From the NCBI RefSeq assembly GCF_003669035.1, contig NZ_CP033070.1, positions 3,596,001-3,660,000 of the forward strand: 64,000 nucleotides of DNA, given 5' to 3'. The translations under genes and the position numbers were made by a program. Below the pieces are notes generated by a model. It worked only from the letters and a program-made list of their open reading frames with translations. It was not told the DNA's origin and did not search any database. Every line of letters starts with the position of its first letter. Positions within the stretch are counted from its first letter, which is position 1. The stretch is from Chryseobacterium sp. 3008163 (GTDB taxonomy: Bacteria; Bacteroidota; Bacteroidia; Flavobacteriales; Weeksellaceae). Positions 44,735-53,864 of this stretch are shown here, one piece after another.

Positions 44735-45052
44735 ATGGCTTTAGAAATTACGGACAGCTCGTTCCAAGACACAGTTTTAAAATCTGATAAACCAGTATTG
44801 GTAGACTTTTGGGCAGTATGGTGCGGACCGTGCAGAACTTTGGGACCAATCATCGAAGAAGTGGCAGCAGATTTTGAAGGAAAGGCTGTCGTAGGAAAAG
44901 TAGATGTAGACAACAATCAGGAAATTTCTATGCAGTACGGAATCAGAAATATCCCTACAGTTCTTATTTTTAAGAATGGTGAAGTAGTTGATAAATTGGT
45001 TGGTGTAACTCCAAAAGAGATCATCGCTGAGAAATTGAGCGCGCACTTATAA
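44735..45052 (+). CDS. trxA: Thioredoxin
   Basis: This 105-residue thiol-disulfide reductase has active site FWAVWCGPCRTLGP near residue 28, the cis-Pro loop RNIPTVLIF near 72, and a C-terminal helix. There is no signal peptide, so it is cytoplasmic. It is separated by 70 bp from the cysteine desulfurase and may have its own promoter; a terminator follows. Confidence 0.95.
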   Translation: MALEITDSSFQDTVLKSDKPVLVDFWAVWCGPCRTLGPIIEEVAADFEGKAVVGKVDVDNNQEISMQYGIRNIPTVLIFKNGEVVDKLVGVTPKEIIAEKLSAHL

Positions 45053-45072
45053 AAAAAATCGCTTTGATAATG

Positions 45073-45105
45073 AATGCTTTCCGAATTGGAGAGCATTTTT
45101 TTTGT
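45073..45105 (+). terminator. Terminator of trxA
   Basis: AATGCTTTCC pairs with GGAGAGCATT (one G-T pair) around a 5-base loop, followed by eight Ts. Confidence 0.8.
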
Positions 45106-45135
45106 CTAAATACTTGCAGGTTTCCAGAAATGTTG

Positions 45136-45143
45136 TATTTTTG
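45136..45143 (+). promoter_or_regulatory. Candidate -7 box of the tRNA-Asp array
   Basis: TATTTTTG followed by CAACC lies 41 bp before the first tRNA-Asp. Confidence 0.6.
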
Positions 45144-45184
45144 CAACCACAATAACAGAGGGTACAAGCTTAGTTATTGTAAGA

Positions 45185-45258
45185 GATCCGGTAGTTCAGC
45201 TGGTTAGAATGCCGCCCTGTCACGGCGGAGGTCGCGGGTTCGAGTCCCGTCCGGATCG
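45185..45258 (+). tRNA. tRNA-Asp (anticodon GTC), copy 1
   Basis: The acceptor is GATCCGG / CCGGATC, with anticodon loop CTGTCAC reading GTC, T loop TTCGAGT, and discriminator G. It is identical to the next two copies. Confidence 0.95.
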
Positions 45259-45291
45259 CAGAAAGTTTTCTCAATTTACTTTAAAAAAATT

Positions 45292-45365
45292 GATCCGGTA
45301 GTTCAGCTGGTTAGAATGCCGCCCTGTCACGGCGGAGGTCGCGGGTTCGAGTCCCGTCCGGATCG
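45292..45365 (+). tRNA. tRNA-Asp (anticodon GTC), copy 2
   Basis: This is an exact copy of the first gene, one 107-bp period downstream, including the 33-bp spacer. Confidence 0.95.
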
Positions 45366-45398
45366 CAGAAAGTTTTCTCAATTTACTTTAAAAAAATT

Positions 45399-45472
45399 GA
45401 TCCGGTAGTTCAGCTGGTTAGAATGCCGCCCTGTCACGGCGGAGGTCGCGGGTTCGAGTCCCGTCCGGATCG
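45399..45472 (+). tRNA. tRNA-Asp (anticodon GTC), copy 3
   Basis: This third identical copy has a different downstream flank. Its last 16 bp start the 119-bp direct repeat that recurs at 54827. Confidence 0.95.
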
Positions 45473-45575
45473 CAAATACAATATCAATGTATTACAAAAA
45501 GCTTTAAAACATACGTTTTAAAGCTTTTTGCGTTTTATGTCTGTTCAAAGAGAATTAAAAAAGCACAATCTGAAA
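45457..45575 (+). repeat. Left 119-bp direct repeat: tRNA-Asp 3' end plus terminator (candidate att site)
   Basis: The sequence begins AGTCCCGTCCGGATCGCAAA within the third tRNA-Asp and continues to CACAATCTGAAA. It recurs at 54827-54945 with two mismatches in the terminator loop. It is interpreted as attL of an integrated element. The rest of 45576-46056 is AT-rich and holds no gene I recognise. Confidence 0.85.
45495..45530 (+). terminator. Terminator of the tRNA-Asp array
   Basis: A perfect 16-bp stem (CAAAAAGCTTTAAAAC / GTTTTAAAGCTTTTTG) with loop ATAC. The second repeat copy carries the same hairpin at 54865-54900 with loop sequence ATCT. Confidence 0.8.
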
Positions 45576-46056
45576 GTAGATCAATTTTTAAACATTCATT
45601 AAATTATCTCAAAGAATCACCATCAACTATTTTATAAAGCATTATTGTATTCCTATCCTTTTTTGGTACTGGGTATTTAAAATATTAAACTCTAAATGAT
45701 TATTAATTAGAGTTTTGTCTTTAAATAATTGTTCCCAAGTTGTTCCAATCTAAACTAAAGTGTTATATTTAAGATTGTATTTTACTTGAAAATTATACCA
45801 CATTAATATTGACTTAAAATCCTAATCCCCCAACTGCACTTAAGACTAGGTATATTATTAATTTACAGATTATATTATTTTAAAATATTTTTCTCAATTA
45901 TAATATTTTTTTAATATGCACATAAATTCAAAACATTCTCTCCAACTTATCTCTTGTTAATATTATAATTAACTTATTTTTTATGTCTTGAATAATAATT
46001 AAGAATAAATTATTATTTTTAAGCGATAACTAATCATTGATAATAAAAATCAAACT

Positions 46057-47751
46057 ATGAAAAAACTACTACTTACAGTCTTATTATTCTCCATTATTGG
46101 ATGTCGAAAGGAAGTTACAAATCCTGCTGACAGTATCTATTATGGTGGTGAAATCTTAACAATGGAAGGCGATTATCCTCAATATGCAGAAGCTATCGCA
46201 ATAAAAGATGGGAAAATTTTGTTTGTTGGTTCTATGTCAGATGCTGAAAAATTCCATGGAGACAAAACAGTGATGAATAATCTGGAAGGAAAAACCCTGT
46301 TACCAGGATTTATAGATCCTCACAGCCATTTTATGAGTTCTTTAGCGATGAACTCTCAAGCCAATTGCCAACCTTCGCCTGCAGGTAATGGAAACAGTGT
46401 TGCGGGGATTGTAGATGCTTTAGTAAAATTGAAATCAGATAAAAAAATCCCGGACGGAGAAACTATCATTGGTTATGGTTATGATGACAATGCGATGCCA
46501 AATGGTATTCTCTTAAATCGTGATGATCTGGATAAGGCTTTACCAAATAATCCTGTAATCGTGATACACGTTTCAATGCACGGCGTGGTTTTGAATTCTA
46601 AAGCAATGGAAAAATTCAACATTAATGCCAATACTAAAACCGTGGAAGGTGGCATGATTGTCAGAAAACCTGGAACCAATGAACCTTACGGTCTAATTAT
46701 GGAAATGAATTATTTGCCGATTTTTGCAGCAATGCCAAAACCATCTGTTGAACAACAACTTACTCAACTGAAAGAAGGGCAAATGTTTTATGCATCAGCA
46801 GGTGTCACGACAGCGCAGGAAGGTGCTACACATATGCCGGAAGTCAATGTCTTAAAGCGTGGTGCAAAAGAAAACAAACTGTTTATAGATGTTGTTTCAT
46901 ATCCATTATTTACGGAAATGGATACGCTATTCAAAGTTTATCAACCAAAGGAATTTGGAAAATACAATAACCATTTGAAATTGGGTGGTATAAAAATTAC
47001 AGTTGATGGTTCGCCACAAGGCAGAACAGCCTTTTTCACGACGCCCTATTTGACAGATGGTCCAAGTGGTCAAAAAAACTGGAAAGGAGAACCTTCTTTT
47101 AACCAGGAAACAGCTAATAAATTATTAAAAAGAATTTACGATTCCGGTTTACAATCTATGTTTCATGCCAATGGCGATGCAGCAATCGATATGTGTATAA
47201 AAGCACATGAATATGCATCCGGAGGAGATTTTACGAAAGATAGAAGAACCACAGTGATCCATGCGCAATTTGCAAGAAAAGACTAGTTAAATAAATTCTT
47301 AGACGAAAAATTGATTCCGTCATTTTACACAGAACATACTTATTTCTTTGCGGATACGCACATCAAACTTCGTGGAATTAAGCAGGCATCATCTATCAGT
47401 CCAATGAAATCTGCAATAGCAGTAGGATTAAAACCGACCAACCATACTGATTTCAATGTCGTTCCCATTGATCAGATGTTTGTAGTATGGTCTGCAGTCA
47501 ATCGTATATCAAGAAACGGAGTAACGATTGGTGCAGAAGAAAGAGTTTCTCCTTATCAAGCATTGCAAGCTATTACAACAAATGCTGCCTATCAATATTT
47601 TGAAGAAAAAAGCAAAGGCAAACTGCAAAAAGGTTTGTTGGCAGATTTGGTTATTCTTGATAAAAATCCTGTCAAAATAGATGCTATGAAAATAAAGGAT
47701 ATCAAAGTTTTAGAAACTATCAAAGAAGGAAAATCGATTTATAAAAAGTAA
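46057..47751 (+). pseudogene. YtcJ-like amidohydrolase lipoprotein, interrupted by a nonsense codon
   Basis: The frame is about 564 codons. The lipoprotein signal MKKLLLTVLLFSIIGC has lipobox Cys16. The Amidohydro_3 family features are LPGFIDPHSHF near residue 85 (metal HxH), KITVDGSPQGRTAFFTTPY near 310, and MFHANGDAAID near 370. A TAG at 47284-47286 interrupts the frame (HAQFARKD stop LNKFLDEKLIPSFY) where a single base change from CAG is the simplest explanation; the frame then stays open to 47751 with GLKPTNHTDFNVVPIDQMF. Such enzymes hydrolyse amides of unknown identity. It is the first gene of the putative island. Confidence 0.85.
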
Positions 47752-47756
47752 AATCT

Positions 47757-48302
47757 ATGAGATTTCTAATTTTATTAATGATCGCTGGTGTTTCAGTTCC
47801 TTACTTAGTCTCGGCCAAGGAAGATTCTCACGATTCGTTTTCACCACACCACACGCTTGGGTTTATGATTAGCCATACCCAAGTTAGCCAGGGTGTGCAG
47901 ACCAATGGAAATAAAAAATGGTTATCATTGCCATCTTGGGCTCTCAATTATAATTATAAATTCAGTCCAAAATGGGCAATCGGATTACATAATGATATTA
48001 TTGTAGAAGACTTTGTTGTACAGGAACATCTGAAAAACAGCGGCGGAGAGACTTTGGAAAGAAGTTATCCGGTAGCATCAGCAGTAATGGCATCCTACAA
48101 ACCTGGCAAATATTTTAGCTTTATTTTAGGTGCAGGCGGAGAGTTTGCCCATACGGGCAATCTTTTCTTGATAAGGATCGGTGCGGAGTACAGTTATCAC
48201 ATCTAAAAAAGATATGAATTGAACGCCAATGTTACGAACGACTTAAAAATCAACGCGTACAACTCTTGGGCTATAGGTTTAGGAGTTACAAGAGTTTTTT
48301 AG
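47757..48302 (+). pseudogene. Outer-membrane beta-barrel protein, interrupted by a nonsense codon
   Basis: The frame covers about 180 residues with a signal-peptide-like start (MRFLILLMIAGVSVPYLVSA) and alternating barrel strands (HHTLGFMISHTQVSQG, WALNYNYKFSPKWAIGLHN, FSFILGAGGEFAHTG). A TAA at 48204-48206 follows IRIGAEYSYHI; in the same frame the protein continues KRYELNANVTNDLKINAY and ends SWAIGLGVTRVF, a typical terminal strand with final Phe. It starts 5 bp after the amidohydrolase, so the pair were probably one operon. Confidence 0.78.
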
Positions 48303-48314
48303 TATAAAAAAAAT

Positions 48315-48337
48315 ATAAGCTTTGGTCCAAAGCTTAT
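48315..48337 (+). terminator. Hairpin after the broken barrel gene
   Basis: ATAAGCTTTGG and CCAAAGCTTAT form an 11-bp stem around a single base, ending in TTTT. Confidence 0.65.
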
Positions 48338-48365
48338 TTTGAACAAATCTTCAAAGGAATAAATT

Positions 48366-48393
48366 AAACTCTCTGAAAAATTTAGAGAGTTTT
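48366..48393. terminator. Second hairpin downstream
   Basis: AAACTCTCT / AGAGAGTTT with a 9-base loop is followed by TTG. The rest of the 48394-48639 stretch shows no gene. Confidence 0.6.
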
Positions 48394-48639
48394 TGCTTTG
48401 CTGTACTAGGAAAGTGCAAGTAAAATATTATTTTTCCTTAATTAGGAATGTATAGATATGAAATCTTCAAGATTTGATGTATTTCTATAAAACATGAAAA
48501 TTCGAAATTGAACTAAATACTCAAAACTATATTGACAATGCCTTCAAGATCAATAAATAAACCATTGTGCATCCACGGCTGTATAAGTTTAAGATCTCGT
48601 AATTGCGGTGTTTTAAATTTTCCTGTCGTTTTTTGAGAT

Positions 48640-48945
48640 TTACTTATTTCTATTTACTCTTTCGGCTACTTCATCGAATTTTTCAGCTAATAATAGCTTG
48701 TAAAGTTCTGTGACTTCTTTCCAATCTTTAGCCTGATAGTTGGTTTGTTGTCCATCGAAAATTACAAAAAGCGATAAATCTTTATTTACTTCAATAACAT
48801 TATCATCATCGGTTATAACCGAAACCCAAAATGCTCCATGTTCGTCATCCATTAATTGAATGTCTGATATAGCTTTTACTATATCCTCTTCTTCAATATT
48901 GTCTTTTTGATAACCGCCTGCAAATTGAATATAATTTTCTGTCAT
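48640..48945 (-). CDS. Acidic 101-residue protein of unknown function
   Basis: The protein starts MTENYIQFAGGYQKDNIEEED. It is acidic and without signal or membrane segments. The layout (a strand pair FWVSVITDDDNVIEVNKDLSLFVIF followed by a helix KEVTELYKLLLAEKFDEVAE) resembles small immunity or SMI1-like proteins of contact toxins, but no toxin gene is present nearby and I do not recognise the family. It is one of the few intact frames of the island. The 48946-49255 gap holds only a terminator. Confidence 0.6.
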   Translation of the reverse strand: MTENYIQFAGGYQKDNIEEEDIVKAISDIQLMDDEHGAFWVSVITDDDNVIEVNKDLSLFVIFDGQQTNYQAKDWKEVTELYKLLLAEKFDEVAERVNRNK

Positions 48946-49200
48946 ATTATCGTTTTTTGAGATTAATTTTGATTTTATATAATTTGTATTTCAATCCGAA
49001 TATATCTATTATCATTTATAAGTTGATTTTGCTTGTAATAATGAGAAAAAATGTAACGGTGTTCCAAATAGGAAATGAAAATTCTTGTTTTAGTACCATT
49101 TTCAGCTTCAACTAAATAGTCTTATAGATGTACATCCTTTCTCGCGGTAAACACATTTAGATGTAAATTAATATATTATCTTATTTGTACGAAAACGTAT

Positions 49201-49235
49201 TAAAAAAAGCTGTTTGAAAAAACAGCTTTTTTTTA
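49201..49235. terminator. Strong hairpin terminator
   Basis: AAAAAAGCTGTTT pairs with AACAGCTTTTTT, with A/T tails on both sides. It lies 21 bp past the end of the minus-strand T9SS protein gene. Confidence 0.8.
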
Positions 49236-49255
49236 ATACCAGAGAGATCAATTCA

Positions 49256-51241
49256 TTATTTTTTAATAAAAGTCTTTTTGAAAAATTGTCCATCTATGGT
49301 CTCAGCTGTTAAAATATAGACTCCTGGGGTTAGGGTTGAAACATCAATATTTTTAAAGCCTTTTATACTAAACATCTTCTTTCCCGATAAGTCATAAACT
49401 TCTGCTGTAAGAATTTTTGAAGCGGACGTCAGTGAAATGCTCGTTTCGGCGGGGTTGGGAAAAAGCTTTATTTTTTGATCAAGATTTACTTCGTTCACAT
49501 TTAAATTTCCATTAATGAGATTTGCTGTAGCAACGTTTGAAACTAAACCATTGCCATTCTCAACGGTATAGCTGAAGCTATCGTTCATCCAATCTGATCC
49601 TGTAGGTGTATAAGTTATTGTTCCATTATTGTTAACAGTCAAAGTTCCGTAGAGAGGATACGATACAATTTTAATCAAAGTTGTTCCAACTAAAGTTTGG
49701 TCATTTGCAAGAATATTAAAAGTGTATGCACCGCTACCGCTTTGAGTAAAGGCATCTGATACAGCTGTGGGTGGTATACTAACAGGTTGTTGAAAGACTG
49801 CATTTCCTAGCTTTATCAGGAAACCGTCACTGTTACCTGCAGATGGATAATTAAAAATCGTCATGTCTTTAAGGTGTGTGTAGAATTGCCCTACTGTATA
49901 AATATTTCCAGATTTGTCTACTGAAATATCATATCCACGGTCACCACTACCTGGTCCTATATAATCTTCGAGGTCAATCTGATTGCCTGATGGATCAAGA
50001 GCCCATGTGAAAACTTCTTCTCCATATCTGCCACTATAATCATTTACAATGATACCTTCAAAATATCCTGTTACCAGCACATTATTGTTTTGATCAATTG
50101 CAAGTCCATCCGCTCCATCAGCAAATTGTACTCCAAGGCTCCTCGCCCATAAATAATTTAAGTTATTATCAACCTTTAATACGTAAGCATCAGTCATTCC
50201 ATATAATCCAAAAGATATAAGGGAATTTTGTGCGTTGGCAAAGTTAAAATCCACAGTACCACCAAAACTGCCAGTTATTAAAACATTGTTATTACTATCA
50301 ATTTTCACTCTTTGTGACCTTGCTAAATTACTTTGATTGGAGGCTATAGTTACCCCTGCATTAACAAAATTTCCGTTACTGTCAAGCTTTAGAAGGTACG
50401 CTTGTCCGGTAGATGAACTAAGATTAAAAACACCGGTAGGGCTTGGGTCAAAATCAGTTACCCCATTATTATTTCCTGTAACAAAGACATTGAAATTAGA
50501 GTCAACAGCAATGGAAGTTCCTACATCACTTCCCATTCCCTGCGTCATCTTCGCCCAGATGAATTGTGCATCTTTGTCAATTTTCAAAATGAAGGAAGTG
50601 TCAATATATTCGCTTGTCATACTAAATACACCGGGAGTAATATCAAAATCAGCTGTTTTTCTAAAGCTACCAGTTACATACACTTTATCCAGACTGTCTA
50701 CAGTAATTCCAAACCCTCTGTCATACTCTATACCTCCTATACTGCCCGCCCAAACAAGTACTCCGTTTCTGTCCAATTTTGCTATAAAAATATCAGCATC
50801 TCCATTTGAAGTAAGCATTTTTATTCCTGTTGGGCTGGGGTCAAAATCGACACTCCCGTTAAAATGCCCAGTTAAGTAAATATTACCAGATGAATCAGTT
50901 GCCATTGAATTAACATAAGGAGTACCATCTGACGTAGCATTGGATGCAAAAGCTTTCATCCATTTAAGTGAACCATTTCCGGAATATTTTGCCACAAAGG
51001 CATCTGATGATCCAGTGCTTACATAACTATTGGCAGAGGATGAAATATCAAAGTCTGAATTGCCTGAAAATTTTCCTGATACTACAACATCACCATAAAT
51101 ATCTGTTGTAATATGATCGGCAATGTCGTATCCAGTCCCTCCAATATTTCCACCCCAACTGTAAGACGGAAGATAGGTTAATTGAGAGTAAGCCATTATT
51201 GATATAATGATGCTAAAAAGGAGTATAGCTTTTTTTATCAT
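49256..51241 (-). CDS. T9SS-secreted beta-propeller (SBBP repeat) protein
   Basis: The protein has 661 residues from MIKKAILLFSIIISIMAYSQ, a signal peptide; an upstream ATG adds 20 unlikely residues. Residues about 30-480 hold repeated units such as DSSGNIYLTGHFNGSVDFDP, DSLDKVYVTGSFRKTADFDI and DSNFNVFVTGNNNGVTDFDP, the SBBP beta-propeller repeat. A cadherin/Ig-like domain follows (AVSDAFTQSGSGAYTFNILA). The last 70 residues (LFPNPAETSISLTSASKI...) are a Por_Secre_tail directing type IX secretion. Role unknown, possibly adhesion. It is intact amid broken neighbours. Confidence 0.9.
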   Translation of the reverse strand: MIKKAILLFSIIISIMAYSQLTYLPSYSWGGNIGGTGYDIADHITTDIYGDVVVSGKFSGNSDFDISSSANSYVSTGSSDAFVAKYSGNGSLKWMKAFASNATSDGTPYVNSMATDSSGNIYLTGHFNGSVDFDPSPTGIKMLTSNGDADIFIAKLDRNGVLVWAGSIGGIEYDRGFGITVDSLDKVYVTGSFRKTADFDITPGVFSMTSEYIDTSFILKIDKDAQFIWAKMTQGMGSDVGTSIAVDSNFNVFVTGNNNGVTDFDPSPTGVFNLSSSTGQAYLLKLDSNGNFVNAGVTIASNQSNLARSQRVKIDSNNNVLITGSFGGTVDFNFANAQNSLISFGLYGMTDAYVLKVDNNLNYLWARSLGVQFADGADGLAIDQNNNVLVTGYFEGIIVNDYSGRYGEEVFTWALDPSGNQIDLEDYIGPGSGDRGYDISVDKSGNIYTVGQFYTHLKDMTIFNYPSAGNSDGFLIKLGNAVFQQPVSIPPTAVSDAFTQSGSGAYTFNILANDQTLVGTTLIKIVSYPLYGTLTVNNNGTITYTPTGSDWMNDSFSYTVENGNGLVSNVATANLINGNLNVNEVNLDQKIKLFPNPAETSISLTSASKILTAEVYDLSGKKMFSIKGFKNIDVSTLTPGVYILTAETIDGQFFKKTFIKK

Positions 51242-51620
51242 AGAATAAATTTTTAATAAGTTTGCAAATATATCACTAGTTATGAATTTTACATCACTCA
51301 AAGTAAAAACTAAATAAGGAAATTTTCTGTCCTGATATTAAGTATTCGTTTGGTAACTCCAATCGAGTCAATCATTTTTTGAGATTTGATAACTTTAAAA
51401 AAGATATAAAACGGCTTAATAAATTTACTGAATGTTTGGTGTGATGTATGAATTAAATTTAAATGTCCAAAAACATAGATTCTACCTTACAGTTGATAGA
51501 TACTTATTCGCGGATTTTGAATTTTCTCTATATCGCTATCAATACATACAAAATCAAAGGCCTCCTGTAGGAAGCCTTCGAAACACCAAATCACAAAATA
51601 TTAATATGAAAAAAAATTAC

Positions 51621-52165
51621 TTATAAAGCTGTTGCAGTATAAGTTACTGTTTGCGTATAAGTTCCGGCCGGTTTACCCAAAATATCAGAAGATGATGATT
51701 TCGCCGCTGGAATGGTGTAGTCCAAATTCAGTGTTAAGGCACTTCCAAGCGGAGCATTTGATACTAAGGTTTGATCCGTTGCAGATAAAACTACAGCGGT
51801 TTTTGTTCCGCCCATTGTTCCGGCAGCTGCAGCTGCTTTGATCGTCAAAACATTTACAGGGATTAAGTTGGTTCCATTCATGAAATTAACACCCCTGCTT
51901 TTACTTTTACATTAAAGTTCTTCGTTGAAGTAACTTTCAAAGAGTTGGCTTTAGTAATCGTTTGATCAGAGTTATAGTCCGCTGCAGTAGCATAGTTAAA
52001 GTCAACTGTATTACCAATTGCAGTACTTCCCGCATCGATAGAGATGACATCGTTCAGGGGAATATTTACGGTTGTGGTAGCGGTAGTGTTTTGAGCTTTA
52101 ACATTGTTAGTTCCTAATATAATGACTCCGATAGTTAAGGCTGCGATTGCGAATTGTTTTGTCAT
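51621..52165 (-). pseudogene. DUF4402 domain secreted protein, frameshifted
   Basis: The gene encodes about 181 residues if repaired. The first frame has signal peptide MTKQFAIAALTIGVIILGTNNVKAQ and the DUF4402 start (TVNIPLNDVISIDAG...TVDFNYATAADYNS), ending at VKVKAGVLIS. The second frame resumes with NFMNGTNLIPVNVLTIK and ends YTQTVTYTATAL, the usual last strands. The join is a G4 run (plus-strand CCCC at 51892-51895) where five Gs would give KAGGVNFMNGT in one frame. DUF4402 proteins are small secreted proteins resembling pilin or surface subunits. Confidence 0.8.
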
Positions 52166-52305
52166 GATGGTATTATTTATTTTTTATTCTTATTTAGTTG
52201 TTCTCTTTTGAACACTATAAATCTACGGCGGCGATAAAAGTTTCTTTGTAGTTGAAAATGGAAGTTCATGTAGTAAAATAACTACACGTATTAGTTAATA
52301 GAAAA

Positions 52306-52334
52306 GCCCTCAACACTTTCTAAGTGTTGAGGGC
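52306..52334. terminator. 13-bp perfect hairpin between DUF4402 and the beta-flower gene
   Basis: GCCCTCAACACTT pairs with AAGTGTTGAGGGC around loop TCT. It could end transcription from the minus-strand gene upstream or structure the DUF4402 leader. Confidence 0.6.
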
Positions 52335-52358
52335 GTATATAAATTGCTGTTATTTCTA

Positions 52359-52405
52359 TTATAAAGCTGTCATAATATAAATTACCGTTTGCGTATAATT
52401 TTTCT
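52359..52405 (-). pseudogene. Remnant of a second DUF4402 gene 3' end
   Basis: The plus-strand sequence TTATAAAGCTGTCATAATAT and its continuation to TTTGCGTATAATTT parallel the last 45 bp of the DUF4402 gene at 51621. On the minus strand they read YTQTVIYIMTAL and stop. The rest of that copy is gone. Confidence 0.7.
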
Positions 52406-52463
52406 TTAGGTTTTTACAAAAAATATTTATACATAGTTTTTTTAGATTATTTACCATTCAATC

Positions 52464-52823
52464 TTATTGAAAAAAATATTCATACAGCTGGAAAGATGAC
52501 CAAGATAAAGAACGAATCGGTTTGATCGGTCTAATTTCCTTAATAGATTTTATTGGTCTAATATTTTTTATTGCTTTAATTGGTTTTATTTTTTTCATTG
52601 GCTTTATAGGACCTCCAACAGCATTCTCTGTAAAAAATGCTCGGTGACAATTCCTATCGAAATACCATCCATCATACTTCCATCCTAAATATCTACCATA
52701 ATAATTATAAATATTTTCGTCTTTCAGATATGCTACCGGTTGACCATTAAACTGATAAATATGTTCATTATCATCACTTACATAAGCTATAGGTTCACCA
52801 TTTTTATTATATAACGTTTCCAT
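52464..52823 (-). CDS. 4-fold beta-flower protein with I-K-P repeat tail
   Basis: The protein has 119 residues from METLYNKNGEPIAYVSDD. The N-terminal half has repeating short strands (NGEPIAYV, NGQPVAYL, YGRYLGWKYDGWYFD) that match the 4-fold beta-flower fold described for Bacteroidetes proteins. Residues about 72-105 are a triplet-like repeat of I/K/P/R units (KPIKAIKNIRPIK, IRPIKPIR). There is no signal peptide in this start. Function unknown. It is intact within the island. Confidence 0.65.
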   Translation of the reverse strand: METLYNKNGEPIAYVSDDNEHIYQFNGQPVAYLKDENIYNYYGRYLGWKYDGWYFDRNCHRAFFTENAVGGPIKPMKKIKPIKAIKNIRPIKSIKEIRPIKPIRSLSWSSFQLYEYFFQ

Positions 52824-52970
52824 AATTTTATCGTTTAGCAAATTTCAAAAAAGTATTACTTATTTCGTTCATGTTCTAGATGTTGTGACGTGATACTTGA
52901 AAAATATAGTATAACTTGTTTATACCCGTTATAGTATAGCGCATATTGCTGCTTATCAAAAGAATTATTC

Positions 52971-53675
52971 TTAGTTATTTGTGATAATTGGAGCGAGTTC
53001 CTTTTTCAATTCGTCAAACTCCTCTTTACTCATCATATCAATTTCTACCAGCTCTTTCGCCTCTTTTAATTTTGCAATCGCTTCATCTCTGGTCATTTTT
53101 CTGTTTTTCAAAAGAATCTCACCAGACTCAATCCCCAACTCCGTATCCATCACGCTCAAATATTTATTTATTCCAAAAGCTCTACCATTTATCTCTCCCA
53201 AAACCATAACTACATATAAGGGTTTATTTTTACTGCCTCTATGATATGTTTTTATTTCATTTACAATAACTTTAGTGTTCTTTAAACTGTTATCTGCCAT
53301 GTTCTGTGCATTACCACCCATTGCTGACATAACACTTCCAAATCCAGCAGGTCTTCCCAGCTGTATAAATTCATAGGTTTTTTTTGAAGTGCTCCTAGAT
53401 TGTGAAACACCCCCTCTTGCTCTATTACCATAACTGCCTGAATATGTTTTTGTATTCATTTCTTGAGAGGTTGGAGATCCTAAAATTAAAGTATCACCAA
53501 CCTTCACACTATTTTTAGTGGTTGTGATATATTCCTTAATCAAAGCACCATTTTTAACAGAGGTGAAGAAATTGATATCCTGAGTATTTTCGTAGGTCAA
53601 TAAGTCAATACTTTCTTGAGCTTGAATAGTGATTATTGATAAAAGAATAGTAAAAAAAGTAATTGTTGTTTTCAT
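52971..53675 (-). CDS. Secreted protein with SHOCT-like C-terminus
   Basis: This 234-residue protein has signal peptide MKTTITFFTILLSIITIQAQ. The middle (VKVGDTLILGSPTSQEMNT, YEFIQLGRPAGFGSVMS, NKPLYVVMVLGEINGRAFGI) looks like beta-rich Bacteroidetes periplasmic proteins. The C-terminus DMMSKEEFDELKKELAPII resembles the SHOCT oligomerisation motif. Function unknown. The nearest intact neighbour is the beta-flower gene on the same strand; both are within the putative island. Confidence 0.65.
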   Translation of the reverse strand: MKTTITFFTILLSIITIQAQESIDLLTYENTQDINFFTSVKNGALIKEYITTTKNSVKVGDTLILGSPTSQEMNTKTYSGSYGNRARGGVSQSRSTSKKTYEFIQLGRPAGFGSVMSAMGGNAQNMADNSLKNTKVIVNEIKTYHRGSKNKPLYVVMVLGEINGRAFGINKYLSVMDTELGIESGEILLKNRKMTRDEAIAKLKEAKELVEIDMMSKEEFDELKKELAPIITNN

Positions 53676-53864
53676 AATGGTTATTTAAAATATTTGTCGT
53701 ATTTGATATTTCTTGCAATGAATTAAAATCTATCTGGATTAAATATAGAGGAATCAAAGGTAATTATTCTAATCAATAACAAATTGCGGGATACCGTAAA
53801 TCACAAAAAAAATTAAAACTTATTGTGATTTAATTCTAATTTGTATTTAGAAAACAAATTAGAT

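Larger units (their letters stand above)
45185..45472 (+). repeat. Tandem triplication of the tRNA-Asp unit (period 107 bp)
   Basis: The units start at 45185, 45292 and 45399. Copies 1 and 2 share tRNA plus spacer (GCAGAAAGTTTTCTCAATTT...) exactly; the third lacks that spacer. The exact identity points to recent or homogenised unequal crossing-over. Confidence 0.95.

Noticed and set aside
50337..50879. 180-codon open frame opposite the T9SS protein gene
   Set aside because: It is antisense to the repeat-rich propeller gene; its openness follows from the repeated codons, and it has no start context or recognisable domain.
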